NCBI GenBank assembly: GCA_905205195.1
Contig: CAJLCS010000080.1
Location: forward strand, 1-8,256
Length of the DNA: 8,256 nucleotides
Source: an uncultured Eubacteriales bacterium
GTDB taxonomy: Bacteria; Bacillota; Clostridia; Oscillospirales; Oscillospiraceae
Direction: 5' to 3'
Below, one piece after another: positions 1 to 5,650 of this stretch. Under the pieces are notes generated by a model. That model ran no database searches. It had not been told where the DNA came from and saw nothing but the letters and a program-made list of their open reading frames with translations. Position numbers and translations under genes: made by a program. Every line of letters starts with the position of its first letter. Positions within the stretch are counted from its first letter, which is position 1.

Positions 1-38
1 TCCGGCGTATATCGTTTGTTTGGTACTCCTTTTGGCAT
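1..38 (-). CDS. IS3-family transposase OrfA, N-terminal fragment (runs off left edge)
   Basis: The ATG at 38-36 on the minus strand opens a frame reading MPKGVPNKRYTP, with a thirteenth codon starting GA (Asp or Glu) at the edge. A basic N-terminus leading into YTP(E) is characteristic of IS3-family OrfA proteins, whose first part is a helix-turn-helix that binds the element's ends. In this family OrfA is normally joined to the DDE-type OrfB by programmed frameshifting; that part is not visible here. Only a weak G-rich ribosome site (GGGGTG) precedes the ATG, which suits the poor translation usual for transposases. The call rests on 12 residues plus the adjacent terminal repeat, so the family is likely but the exact element is unknown. 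Confidence 0.68.
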   Translation of the reverse strand, partial: MPKGVPNKRYTP

Positions 39-45
39 AACAAAA

Positions 46-93
46 CACCCCACTTATTAGATAGTATATCATACTTGTCTAACAAATGGGGTG
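46..93. repeat. Long imperfect hairpin inside the IS end
   Basis: CACCCCACTTATTAGA (46-61) and TCTAACAAATGGGGTG (78-93) are inverted copies matching at 14 of 16 positions. Inside them AGTAT (63-67) and ATACT (71-75) pair around a 3-nt loop, so nearly the whole 48 bp can fold into one stem. On the minus strand it is followed by TTTTGTT, so it could also end transcription coming from potD. It lies just ahead of the OrfA start. Blocking read-through or hiding the transposase start in long transcripts is a known strategy of insertion sequences, but that role here is inferred. Confidence 0.65.
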
Positions 94-101
94 CTGTTCA
101 T

Positions 102-128
102 CGCGTTCCGCGGGGCGTTTTGCTTTTT
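102..128. terminator. Remnant of a GC-rich terminator next to the IS tip
   Basis: On the plus strand CGCG (102-105), a TTC loop and CGCGGGGCG (109-117) are followed by TTTTGCTTTTT (118-128). This looks like the right half of a rho-independent terminator with a 9-bp stem, of which only CGCG remains on the left before the IS begins at 100. The A-rich run on the minus strand suggests a bidirectional terminator that once served potD and a convergent neighbour. Only a 4-bp stem can form now, with a possible T-G extension at 101. That the missing arm was displaced by the IS is inference. Confidence 0.45.
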
Positions 129-136
129 GGGGTCGG

Positions 137-1219
137 TCAGCTGTTGTTGCGGACCTGCATGAACAGCTTTTCCATCAGCCGGGAGGTTTCCTCCGACAGG
201 TAGGAGAAGCTGGTACCGGCGGCCAGCGTCTCGGCGCTGGGGTAGGCAATGTCGCTGGCGACGGTTTCTGGGTCCATATATTCCTTGGCGGCGGTTTCCG
301 GTGCGCTGTAGCCCAGGAAATCCAGGTTCCGGCCGCAGATTTCCGGATCGCACAGGAAGTTGATGAAGGTTTCGGCCGCTTCCTTTTCCTTGGCGCAGGT
401 GGGGATGCACATGGCGTCAATGAACAGGTTGTAGCCCTGATGGGTGGGGGTATAGAAGGCCAGATCCGGGTTTTCTTCCTTCATGGTCAGGTAGTCACCG
501 GCGTAGTAGGGGGCAATCCAGGCCTCCTCGTTTTCCATGGCGTCAAAAATCTGGTCCATGACGTACTGCTGCACCACGGGCTTCTGCTCGGCCAGCTTGT
601 CGGCGCAGGCCTGCAGCTCCTGTTCGTTGGTGGTGTTGACATCGTAGCCCAGCAGGTACTCGGCAATGCCGAAGGCGTCCCGGGAGTTGTCGAACATCAG
701 GATTTTTCCGGCGTACTTCTCGTTCCACAGCAGCTCCCAACCGGTGACGTCGGCGGGGTCCACATATTTCGTGTTGTAGATGATGCCGACGGTGCCCCAG
801 GTGTAGGGGACGGAGTACTTGTTTTCGGGGTCGTAATCCGTGTTCCGGAAGGATTCATCCATATACTGATAGTTGGGAATATTGTCGAAATTCAGTTCCT
901 GCAGCATATTTTCATGAATCATCCGGCCAATCATGTAGTCGGAGGGAATAATCACGTCCACGGTGATGCCGCCGGCGGCCAGCTTGGTGTAGAGCACCTC
1001 GTTGGAGTCGTAGGTGGCGTAGTTGACCTTGATGTTGGGGTACTTGTCCTCGAAGGCCGCGATGACGTCCAGCGAGTCGTCGTCGCCCTCGGAAATGTAC
1101 TGGCCCCAGTTGAGCACGTTAATGGTCACCTGATCGGCGCTGCCGCCGCAGGCGGAAAGCAGCGCGGTGCAGCTCAGCAGCAGCACCAGCGCCAGCGCAA
1201 CAGAAAGAATTTTTTTCAT
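137..1219 (-). CDS. potD: Spermidine/putrescine ABC transporter substrate-binding lipoprotein PotD
   Basis: This extracytoplasmic receptor captures polyamines and delivers them to the PotB/PotC channel. The 360-residue length is normal. Residues 1-23 form a lipoprotein signal with lipobox LSAC and lipidated Cys24, so the mature protein is anchored to the outer face of the membrane. NWGQYI (37-42) carries the Trp and Tyr (W38, Y41) that line the polyamine site in known PotD proteins. VPYTWGTVGIIYN (137-149) is the typical hinge segment. W234 and D268 fit further ligand residues. Phe266 stands where E. coli PotD has a Trp two residues before the conserved Asp. The start is fixed by AAGGAGA about 9 nt upstream, overlapping the potC stop. 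It is last in the operon, 14 bp after potC. Substrate preference between spermidine and putrescine cannot be told from the sequence. Confidence 0.95.
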   Translation of the reverse strand: MKKILSVALALVLLLSCTALLSACGGSADQVTINVLNWGQYISEGDDDSLDVIAAFEDKYPNIKVNYATYDSNEVLYTKLAAGGITVDVIIPSDYMIGRMIHENMLQELNFDNIPNYQYMDESFRNTDYDPENKYSVPYTWGTVGIIYNTKYVDPADVTGWELLWNEKYAGKILMFDNSRDAFGIAEYLLGYDVNTTNEQELQACADKLAEQKPVVQQYVMDQIFDAMENEEAWIAPYYAGDYLTMKEENPDLAFYTPTHQGYNLFIDAMCIPTCAKEKEAAETFINFLCDPEICGRNLDFLGYSAPETAAKEYMDPETVASDIAYPSAETLAAGTSFSYLSEETSRLMEKLFMQVRNNS

Positions 1220-1233
1220 AGTCCGTATCTCCT

Positions 1234-2058
1234 TTATTTCGTGGTGCGGGCGCTGTGGGCAGCGGCCCGCTTCTTCATACCTCTGGCCTGCAGCAGGTTC
1301 ATGGCGACCATCAGCACCAGAATCAGCAGGAACAGCAACGTGAACATGGCGTAAACCTTGGGCTGGAGTGGCTTTTTGACATAGGTATAGATTTCCACCG
1401 GAAGGGTGACAAAATCCGTGCCGCTGACAAAATAGCTGATGACGAAATCATCCAGACTCATGGTAAAGGCCATAATGGCGCCGGAGGCCACGCCGGGCAT
1501 GATTTCCGGCAGGGTAACCTTCCGGAAGGCCTGCAGCGGAGTGCAGCCCAGATCCAGTGCTGCGTCCCGCAGGGAGGGGTCCATCTGCTTGAGCTTGGGC
1601 ATCACGTTCAGAATCACATAGGGGAGATTGAAGGTGATGTGGGCGATGAGCAGTGTCCAGAAGGTCAGGCTGTTGCGTCGGCCCAGCAGATTGGTACCCA
1701 CAAAGATGAAGAGCAGGGACAGCGACACGCCGGTGACGATGTCCGGGTTGGTCATGGGGATGTTGGTCAGCGTCATGACCGCCTTGCGGAGCCGGGGATT
1801 GAGACTGTTGATGCCTACGGCCGCCAGTGTGCCGAAGGCTGTGGCAATGCCGCTGGCCAGCACCGACAGAAGGATGGAATTGCCCAGCAGCTTCAGCAGC
1901 GTCCGGTCCCGGAACAGGCGGACATATTGCTGAAGCGTGAAGTGGTCAAAGGAGGCAAGGCTCTTGCCGGTGTTGAAGGATGCGACGACCAGCACCGCCA
2001 TGGGGACATACAGAAAAATGAAAATCAGGACGGTAAAAATACGGGTGGTCCGTTTCAT
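1234..2058 (-). CDS. potC: Polyamine ABC transporter permease PotC
   Basis: One of the two membrane subunits forming the polyamine channel. At 274 residues it has six likely membrane helices (about 7-27, 60-82, 105-125, 131-151, 190-212 and 236-257). The cytoplasmic EAA loop, which couples to PotA, lies at about 164-189 and contains DAALDLGCTP and a conserved Gly171. NIPMTNPDIVTG (99-110) and the MSLDDFVIS stretch (200-208) are typical of PotC/PotI permeases and separate it from PotB. Its ATG overlaps the potB stop as ATGA (2055-2058), indicating translational coupling. A GAGGAAGG site sits 12 nt upstream, slightly far. The basic C-terminus (KKRAAAHSARTTK) is cytoplasmic. Confidence 0.94.
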   Translation of the reverse strand: MKRTTRIFTVLIFIFLYVPMAVLVVASFNTGKSLASFDHFTLQQYVRLFRDRTLLKLLGNSILLSVLASGIATAFGTLAAVGINSLNPRLRKAVMTLTNIPMTNPDIVTGVSLSLLFIFVGTNLLGRRNSLTFWTLLIAHITFNLPYVILNVMPKLKQMDPSLRDAALDLGCTPLQAFRKVTLPEIMPGVASGAIMAFTMSLDDFVISYFVSGTDFVTLPVEIYTYVKKPLQPKVYAMFTLLFLLILVLMVAMNLLQARGMKKRAAAHSARTTK

Positions 2059-2879
2059 GCGATGACACCGCCTTCCTCATCGGCGCCGCCGAAGTGATTC
2101 ATAATGCCGGTGCACACAAAGACCAGCAGCATCAGCACCAGACTCAGCGCGGCACCCAGATTGGGGTTGCTGCCCTGCTTGAACTGGCGCTCGATGACAT
2201 CGCCGATCATGACCGTGTCGGTGCCGCCCAGCTTCTGGGAGATGTAGAAGGTGGACACGGCGGGGACGAACACCATGGTCACGCCGGAGAGAATGCCGGG
2301 CATGGACAGGGGAAGAATCACCCGGCCAAAGACCTGCCGGCCATTGCAGCCCAGATCCTGAGCGGCCTCCACCAGCCGGTGGTCGATCTTCACGATGGTG
2401 GAATACAGGGGCAGAATCATATAGGGCAGGTAGTTATACACCATGCCCAGGATCACCGCGCCGGGGGTCCGGATCAGGGTCACATGGCCGAGGCCGATCC
2501 ACCCGAGGAAGCGGTTGATGATGCCGGTATCCTGCAGCAGGCCTACCCAGGCCAGCGTCCGCAGCAGAAAGCTCATGCACATGGGCAACATGACCAGCAT
2601 ATACAGGAATCTCTGCGCCAGCGCCGACCGGTGGGCGATGTAGTACGCCACCGGATAGCCCAGCAGCAGACAGATGGCGGCGGAAATCAGGGAATACCAC
2701 ACGGAGGTGCCCAGCACGGGCAGATACATTCCCAGCTCCCGGATGTTGTCCAAAGAAAACCGGCCGGTAGCGGGGTCCGTCAGAGCGTAGTAGCCCACCA
2801 CGCCCAAAGGAATCAGCGTGAAGGCGATCATCCAGAGGATGTAAGGGACAGTCAGCAGAACGGAGTTAGTCTTCCTCAT
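2055..2879 (-). CDS. potB: Polyamine ABC transporter permease PotB
   Basis: The partner membrane subunit of PotC. It has 274 residues with about six membrane helices (8-30, 58-80, 92-112, 138-158, 195-215 and 241-262). The EAA coupling loop begins VEAAQDLGC at 170-178 and ends around MPGILSG. The segment MLPMCMSFLLRTLAW (97-111) is characteristic of PotB/PotH permeases, and its LLRTLAW part helps tell it from PotC. Its first 14 bases overlap the end of potA in another frame, and the GGAGGA ribosome site (2888-2893) lies inside potA, 8 nt before the ATG. Stoichiometric expression with PotA is therefore expected. The C-terminal tail is acidic and short. Confidence 0.94.
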   Translation of the reverse strand: MRKTNSVLLTVPYILWMIAFTLIPLGVVGYYALTDPATGRFSLDNIRELGMYLPVLGTSVWYSLISAAICLLLGYPVAYYIAHRSALAQRFLYMLVMLPMCMSFLLRTLAWVGLLQDTGIINRFLGWIGLGHVTLIRTPGAVILGMVYNYLPYMILPLYSTIVKIDHRLVEAAQDLGCNGRQVFGRVILPLSMPGILSGVTMVFVPAVSTFYISQKLGGTDTVMIGDVIERQFKQGSNPNLGAALSLVLMLLVFVCTGIMNHFGGADEEGGVIA

Positions 2880-3987
2880 TTCCGGTGTCCTCCGTCAGCT
2901 CGTCATACTCGGCGGAGTAGGAGCTGTAGTCGCCAAACATACCGGAATATGCACTCTTGTGCATAATGTGAATGTCCTCCGGGTTGAGCCGGATGCCGAT
3001 GACCTCGCCGACGCCGTGATAGTCGGTGGTCTGGATCAGCCATTTGAAGCCGCGGAACTCCACGATGATGTCGTAGTTCAGGCCCTTGAAGGTGATGCTG
3101 GTGACGGTACCCACCAGACTGCCCTCGGCGGCGGGGACAATGTCGATGTCCTCGGGCCGGATGACCACGTCCACCGGCTCGTTTTCGGCGAAGCCCTTGT
3201 CCACGCAGGGGAAGGTGCGGCCGAAGAACCGGACGTTGTAGTCGGAGAGCATGACGCCGTCGAGAATGTTGCTTTCGCCGATGAAGTCGGCGACGAAGGC
3301 GTTTTTCGGTTCGTTATAGATATCCTCAGGCCGGCCGATCTGCTGGATGCGGCCCTTGTCCATGACGACCACCGTGTCGGACATGGAAAGCGCCTCCTCC
3401 TGGTCATGGGTCACATAGATGAAGGTGATGCCCATGGCCTGCTGGATCCGTTTCAGCTCGTTCTGCATATCCTTCCGCAGACGCAGATCCAGCGCACCCA
3501 GCGGTTCGTCCAGCAGCAGCACCTTGGGCCGGTTGACCAGGGCCCGGGCGATGGCCACCCGCTGCTGCTGTCCGCCGGACAGTGCGTCGATCCGCCGGGT
3601 TTCGTATCCCTTCAGACCCACGACCTCCAGCATCTGCTGGACGCGCTCGTGGATTTCCGCCTTGGGCAGCTTGGCAACCCGCAGCCCGAAGGCCACGTTG
3701 TCATACACGTCCAGGTGGGGGAACAGGGCGTATCGCTGAAAAACCGTGTTGATCTGCCGTTTGTAGGCCGGTTCGTCGTTGATCCGCTTCCCGTCGAACA
3801 GCACCTCGCCGGAGGTCGGCGTGAGAAAGCCGCCGATGATCCGCAGGGTGGTGGTTTTGCCGCAGCCGGAGGGGCCGAGCAGCGTGAGAAATTCGTGATC
3901 GTTGATGTAGAGATTGATGCCGTCGAGTATACGTTCCCCGTCGAACTCCATGGTAAGGTCACGGAGCCTGATGAGCTCTTTGGACAT
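2866..3987 (-). CDS. potA: Polyamine ABC transporter ATPase PotA
   Basis: The cytoplasmic ATP-hydrolysing subunit that drives polyamine import. All nucleotide-binding motifs are intact: Walker A GPSGCGKTT (38-46), Q-loop Gln84, signature LSGGQQQR (136-143), Walker B VLLLDEP (156-162) and switch His194. The C-terminal third (about 235-350) is the regulatory TOBE region, with VVIRPEDI typical of the MalK/PotA group. The 373-residue length is normal. The protein ends in an acidic tail (ELTEDTGNEED). It is the first gene of the operon. The start is supported by GGGGGAGG (3992-3999) placed 4 nt before the ATG and by a promoter ending about 50 nt upstream. Assignment to polyamines rather than another substrate rests mainly on the PotD neighbour. 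Confidence 0.96.
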   Translation of the reverse strand: MSKELIRLRDLTMEFDGERILDGINLYINDHEFLTLLGPSGCGKTTTLRIIGGFLTPTSGEVLFDGKRINDEPAYKRQINTVFQRYALFPHLDVYDNVAFGLRVAKLPKAEIHERVQQMLEVVGLKGYETRRIDALSGGQQQRVAIARALVNRPKVLLLDEPLGALDLRLRKDMQNELKRIQQAMGITFIYVTHDQEEALSMSDTVVVMDKGRIQQIGRPEDIYNEPKNAFVADFIGESNILDGVMLSDYNVRFFGRTFPCVDKGFAENEPVDVVIRPEDIDIVPAAEGSLVGTVTSITFKGLNYDIIVEFRGFKWLIQTTDYHGVGEVIGIRLNPEDIHIMHKSAYSGMFGDYSSYSAEYDELTEDTGNEED

Positions 3988-4024
3988 TTATCCTCCCCCG
4001 TTTCTTTGGTTATTTTGTCGGAAA

Positions 4025-4067
4025 GTTGACAGATATAGATATATCTTAAATTCCGGCCTTTGTCAAC
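4025..4067. repeat. Inverted repeat enclosing the pot promoter -10 region
   Basis: GTTGACA (4025-4031) and TGTCAAC (4061-4067) are perfect 7-bp inverted copies separated by 29 bp. One copy contains the -35 box of the pot promoter; the other falls at the expected transcription start. Between them lies the palindrome AGATATATCT. The arrangement could be paired operator half-sites for a regulator of polyamine uptake. It could equally be chance duplication of a common -35 sequence. Confidence 0.45.
4038..4066 (-). promoter_or_regulatory. Probable sigma-A promoter of potABCD
   Basis: On the minus strand a perfect -35 box TTGACA (4066-4061) is followed, after 17 bp, by TATATC (4043-4038), which matches the -10 consensus at 4 of 6 positions. 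Transcription would start near 4031, giving a leader of about 44 nt to the potA ATG. The -10 overlaps a 10-bp palindrome AGATATATCT (4037-4046). Confidence 0.6.
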
Positions 4068-4131
4068 AAAAAATCATGCGAAAAATGTAACAATTATCGC
4101 CCCCGGCGGGGGGTAAAAATAGTCGTTTTGA

Positions 4132-4160
4132 TTGACGGTTTCTTCCGGTTCTGTTCAAAT
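4132..4160 (+). promoter_or_regulatory. Weak candidate promoter for the M23 gene
   Basis: TTGACG (4132-4137) and TCAAAT (4155-4160) are spaced 17 bp apart, with 5 of 6 and 4 of 6 consensus matches for sigma-A. The resulting leader would be about 150 nt. If the gene is a true spoIIQ it should instead be read by a forespore sigma factor, and I could not find a convincing sigma-F or sigma-G type promoter. Confidence 0.25.
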
Positions 4161-4183
4161 CCGCCAAAAACGGCTGAAAAAGT

Positions 4184-4207
4184 CCGGAAAACGCTGATAT
4201 TTTCCGG
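4184..4207. repeat. Perfect inverted repeat CCGGAAAA-N8-TTTTCCGG
   Basis: Two perfect 8-bp arms (4184-4191 and 4200-4207) are separated by exactly 8 bp. The 24-bp size suits binding of a dimeric regulator. As RNA it could form a hairpin in the leader of the M23 gene. No T-run follows on either strand, so it does not look like a terminator. Confidence 0.5.
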
Positions 4208-4316
4208 CCAATCACAGAGATTTGGAAAAAAGATCGCTGGAAATTGCAAAAAAGATCCGCCGCCCCGTTTAAGCGCCGGAAAGCTGGCAATACTTGACTG
4301 CGGAGGTGTTTGACAC

Positions 4317-4976
4317 ATGAGCGACAGAAAAGCAAACGGTCGCAGCTTCGGCGGGAAGGGCTACTACATAGCCCTGATCCTGTGCGCGGCTGCCATCGGG
4401 ATTTCCGGCTATCTGTACTACCGAAACGCAAACAAGCAAACCGCGGGTCAGGCCCAGGAAGCCTCGATCCGCACCGTCATGGGCGGCAAGGCCGCCGATG
4501 CGGCGGCTGCCGCCACCGGCGACGGCCCGCAGGCGGCAGCGGAGGACACCGCCGCGCCCCAGCCGCTGAAAACGGCCAGCCCCGTGGCCGGGGAGACGGT
4601 GTCCCCCTATGCCATGGACTGCCTGAGCTACAACCAGACCACCCGGGACTGGCGGGTCCACAACGGCGTGGACATTGCCGCGGAAGCGGGCACGCCGGTG
4701 TGCGCCGCGGCGGACGGCACGGTGTATACCATCTACGACGATGAAACCATGGGCCAGACCGTGGTCATCCGGCACGACGGCGGCTATGTCACCAAGTATT
4801 CCAGCCTTGGCGCCGATCCGGCGGTGGAGGTGGGCGACGAGGTGAAACTGGGCCAGACCATCGGCAGTGTCGGCAATACGGCGCTGATGGAGTCGGCACT
4901 GGGGGACCATGTCCACTTCAGCGTCACCTGTGACGGCAAACCCATGGACCCGGGAGAATTTTTGGCGCTTTCGTAA
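4317..4976 (+). CDS. Membrane-anchored M23 (LytM) peptidase, SpoIIQ-like
   Basis: A 219-residue protein with a short basic cytoplasmic N-terminus, one membrane helix (about 16-36), an Ala-rich linker (about 45-90) and a C-terminal LytM domain (about 92-215). The zinc ligands of active M23 enzymes are all present: His115 and Asp119 in HNGVD, and His200 of the HVH motif (198-200); His153 and His198 fit the catalytic histidines. The MDCLSYN segment before HNGVD and the single-helix layout resemble SpoIIQ, the forespore protein that pairs with SpoIIIAH during engulfment. In clostridial SpoIIQ the zinc site is retained, unlike B. subtilis. The start is fixed by an in-frame stop at 4311-4313 and by GGAGG 10 nt upstream. 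It stands alone between a divergent pot operon and a terminator. A vegetative cell-wall endopeptidase is the main alternative. Confidence 0.78.
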   Translation: MSDRKANGRSFGGKGYYIALILCAAAIGISGYLYYRNANKQTAGQAQEASIRTVMGGKAADAAAAATGDGPQAAAEDTAAPQPLKTASPVAGETVSPYAMDCLSYNQTTRDWRVHNGVDIAAEAGTPVCAAADGTVYTIYDDETMGQTVVIRHDGGYVTKYSSLGADPAVEVGDEVKLGQTIGSVGNTALMESALGDHVHFSVTCDGKPMDPGEFLALS

Positions 4977-5003
4977 GAAATTCGGTCTTCTTTCCTCTTA
5001 TCT

Positions 5004-5034
5004 GGCCGCTGCCTTCCGGCAGCGGCCGCTTTTT
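5004..5034 (+). terminator. Rho-independent terminator of the M23 gene
   Basis: GGCCGCTGCC (5004-5013) and GGCAGCGGCC (5018-5027) form a perfect 10-bp stem with a TTCC loop, followed by GCTTTTT and a second T-run at 5038-5042. It lies 27 bp after the stop. Read from the minus strand there is no T-run after the stem, so for the convergent gene it would at most be a weak terminator. Confidence 0.88.
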
Positions 5035-5051
5035 ACGTTTTTCGGGGCGGG

Positions 5052-5588
5052 TCAGCGCTTCCGGAGAATCGCCCGGATTTCGTCCAGATTGCTGGCGAAG
5101 GAGATGCCTGCCTGCCGGGCGGGGGAGGAAAGGCCCTCGTCGATCATCCGGTCCAGCAGCGCCTTCAGGCTGTCGTAGTAGCCGCCCAGATTATAGAGGA
5201 TGCAGGGGGCATCCAGCAGGTTCATGGCCACCTTGGACATGATTTCGGCGATTTCCTCCAGCGTGCCGGTGCCGCCGGGGAAGGCGATGAAGGCATCGCC
5301 CAGTTCGATCATTTTTGCTTTCCGCTGGGTCATATCCTCGGTGACGATCAGCCGGGTCAGATTTTCGTATTCCACGTTCTGCTCCACAAAAAACCGGGGT
5401 TCCACGCCGATAACGGGGGCGCCGGCGGCCAAGGCGCTTCCGGCAAGTTCTCCCATCAGGCCGGTTTTGGAGCCGCCGTAGACCAACGTGTTGCCGCTTT
5501 CGCCGATCCATCGGCCCAGCGCCCGTGCTGCCTGCGCCAGCGCCGGGTCCCGGCCCGCGCAGGCCCCAAGATAGACGGTAATCTTCAT
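5052..5588 (-). CDS. LOG/TIGR00730-family nucleoside 5'-monophosphate phosphoribohydrolase
   Basis: A 178-residue Rossmann-fold protein of the 'lysine decarboxylase-like' LOG family. Characterised members release the base from cytokinin riboside monophosphates or AMP-like nucleotides; the older name lysine decarboxylase is misleading. The signature PGGTGTLEE (104-112) and the MTQRK segment (86-90) supply the conserved Glu and Arg of the active site. VYGGSKTGLMGELA (36-49) is the typical N-terminal nucleotide-binding loop. Length is usual for the short form of the family. The start is supported by AGGAAG 6 nt upstream. It lies 62 bp downstream of aspS on the same strand, with a hairpin between, so it may be expressed partly by read-through. 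Its bacterial role is not known, and I assign no gene symbol. Confidence 0.88.
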   Translation of the reverse strand: MKITVYLGACAGRDPALAQAARALGRWIGESGNTLVYGGSKTGLMGELAGSALAAGAPVIGVEPRFFVEQNVEYENLTRLIVTEDMTQRKAKMIELGDAFIAFPGGTGTLEEIAEIMSKVAMNLLDAPCILYNLGGYYDSLKALLDRMIDEGLSSPARQAGISFASNLDEIRAILRKR

Positions 5589-5610
5589 AAAATGCTTCCT
5601 TTCTGAAAAT

Positions 5611-5644
5611 GCCGCCCGGAAAATCTCTGGATTTTCCGGGCGGC
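5611..5644 (-). terminator. Perfect 15-bp hairpin after aspS, probable terminator
   Basis: GCCGCCCGGAAAATC (5611-5625) and GATTTTCCGGGCGGC (5630-5644) are exact inverted copies around a TCTG loop. On the minus strand the stem begins 6 bp after the aspS stop and is followed by ATTTTC, a short T-run. No T-run follows on the plus strand. It probably ends or reduces aspS transcription before the LOG gene, leaving partial read-through. Confidence 0.6.
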
Positions 5645-5650
5645 AGCGGA

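Larger units (their letters stand above)
1..100 (-). mobile_element. End of an IS3-family (IS150-like) insertion sequence, cut by the left edge
   Basis: Read on the minus strand from position 100, the sequence begins TGAACAGCACCCC, followed by a TTAGACAAG stretch. This matches the layout I recall for IS150-group terminal repeats: TG at the tip, then a GCACCC block, then TTGTT(A/G)GAC. About 60 bp inward an open reading frame starts with the typical N-terminus of an IS3 OrfA. The tip at 100 is inferred from the TG dinucleotide. It could lie a few bases away, because the other end and the target duplication are outside the window. The element is oriented so that its transposase reads in the same direction as the pot operon, 36 bp downstream of the potD stop. 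The base composition is clearly more AT-rich than the flanking genes, as expected for acquired DNA. Confidence 0.72.
3988..4316. other. Intergenic region between divergent potA and M23 genes
   Basis: I find no credible gene in these 329 bp. They hold the pot promoter and its 5' leader (3988-4066), a GC block CCCCC-GGC-GGGGG (4100-4112) that can form a short hairpin without a following T-run, the CCGGAAAA/TTTTCCGG inverted repeat (4184-4207), and the ribosome site GGAGG (4302-4306) of the M23 gene. The region is markedly more AT-rich than the genes around it. Short open frames across it have no convincing ribosome sites or protein features. I see no recognised riboswitch. Confidence 0.6.

Noticed and set aside
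86..4029. Long plus-strand frames antisense to the pot genes
   Set aside because: They are shadows of potD, potC, potB and potA with the same biased composition, and none has a convincing ribosome site or family similarity.
4100..4113. CCCCC-GGC-GGGGG as a terminator
   Set aside because: The stem is only 5 bp and no T-run follows on either strand, so it is at most a minor structure.
4063..4431. Small frames in the potA/M23 intergenic region as genes
   Set aside because: They overlap the promoter and repeat elements, lack ribosome sites, and give composition-driven translations with no domain.
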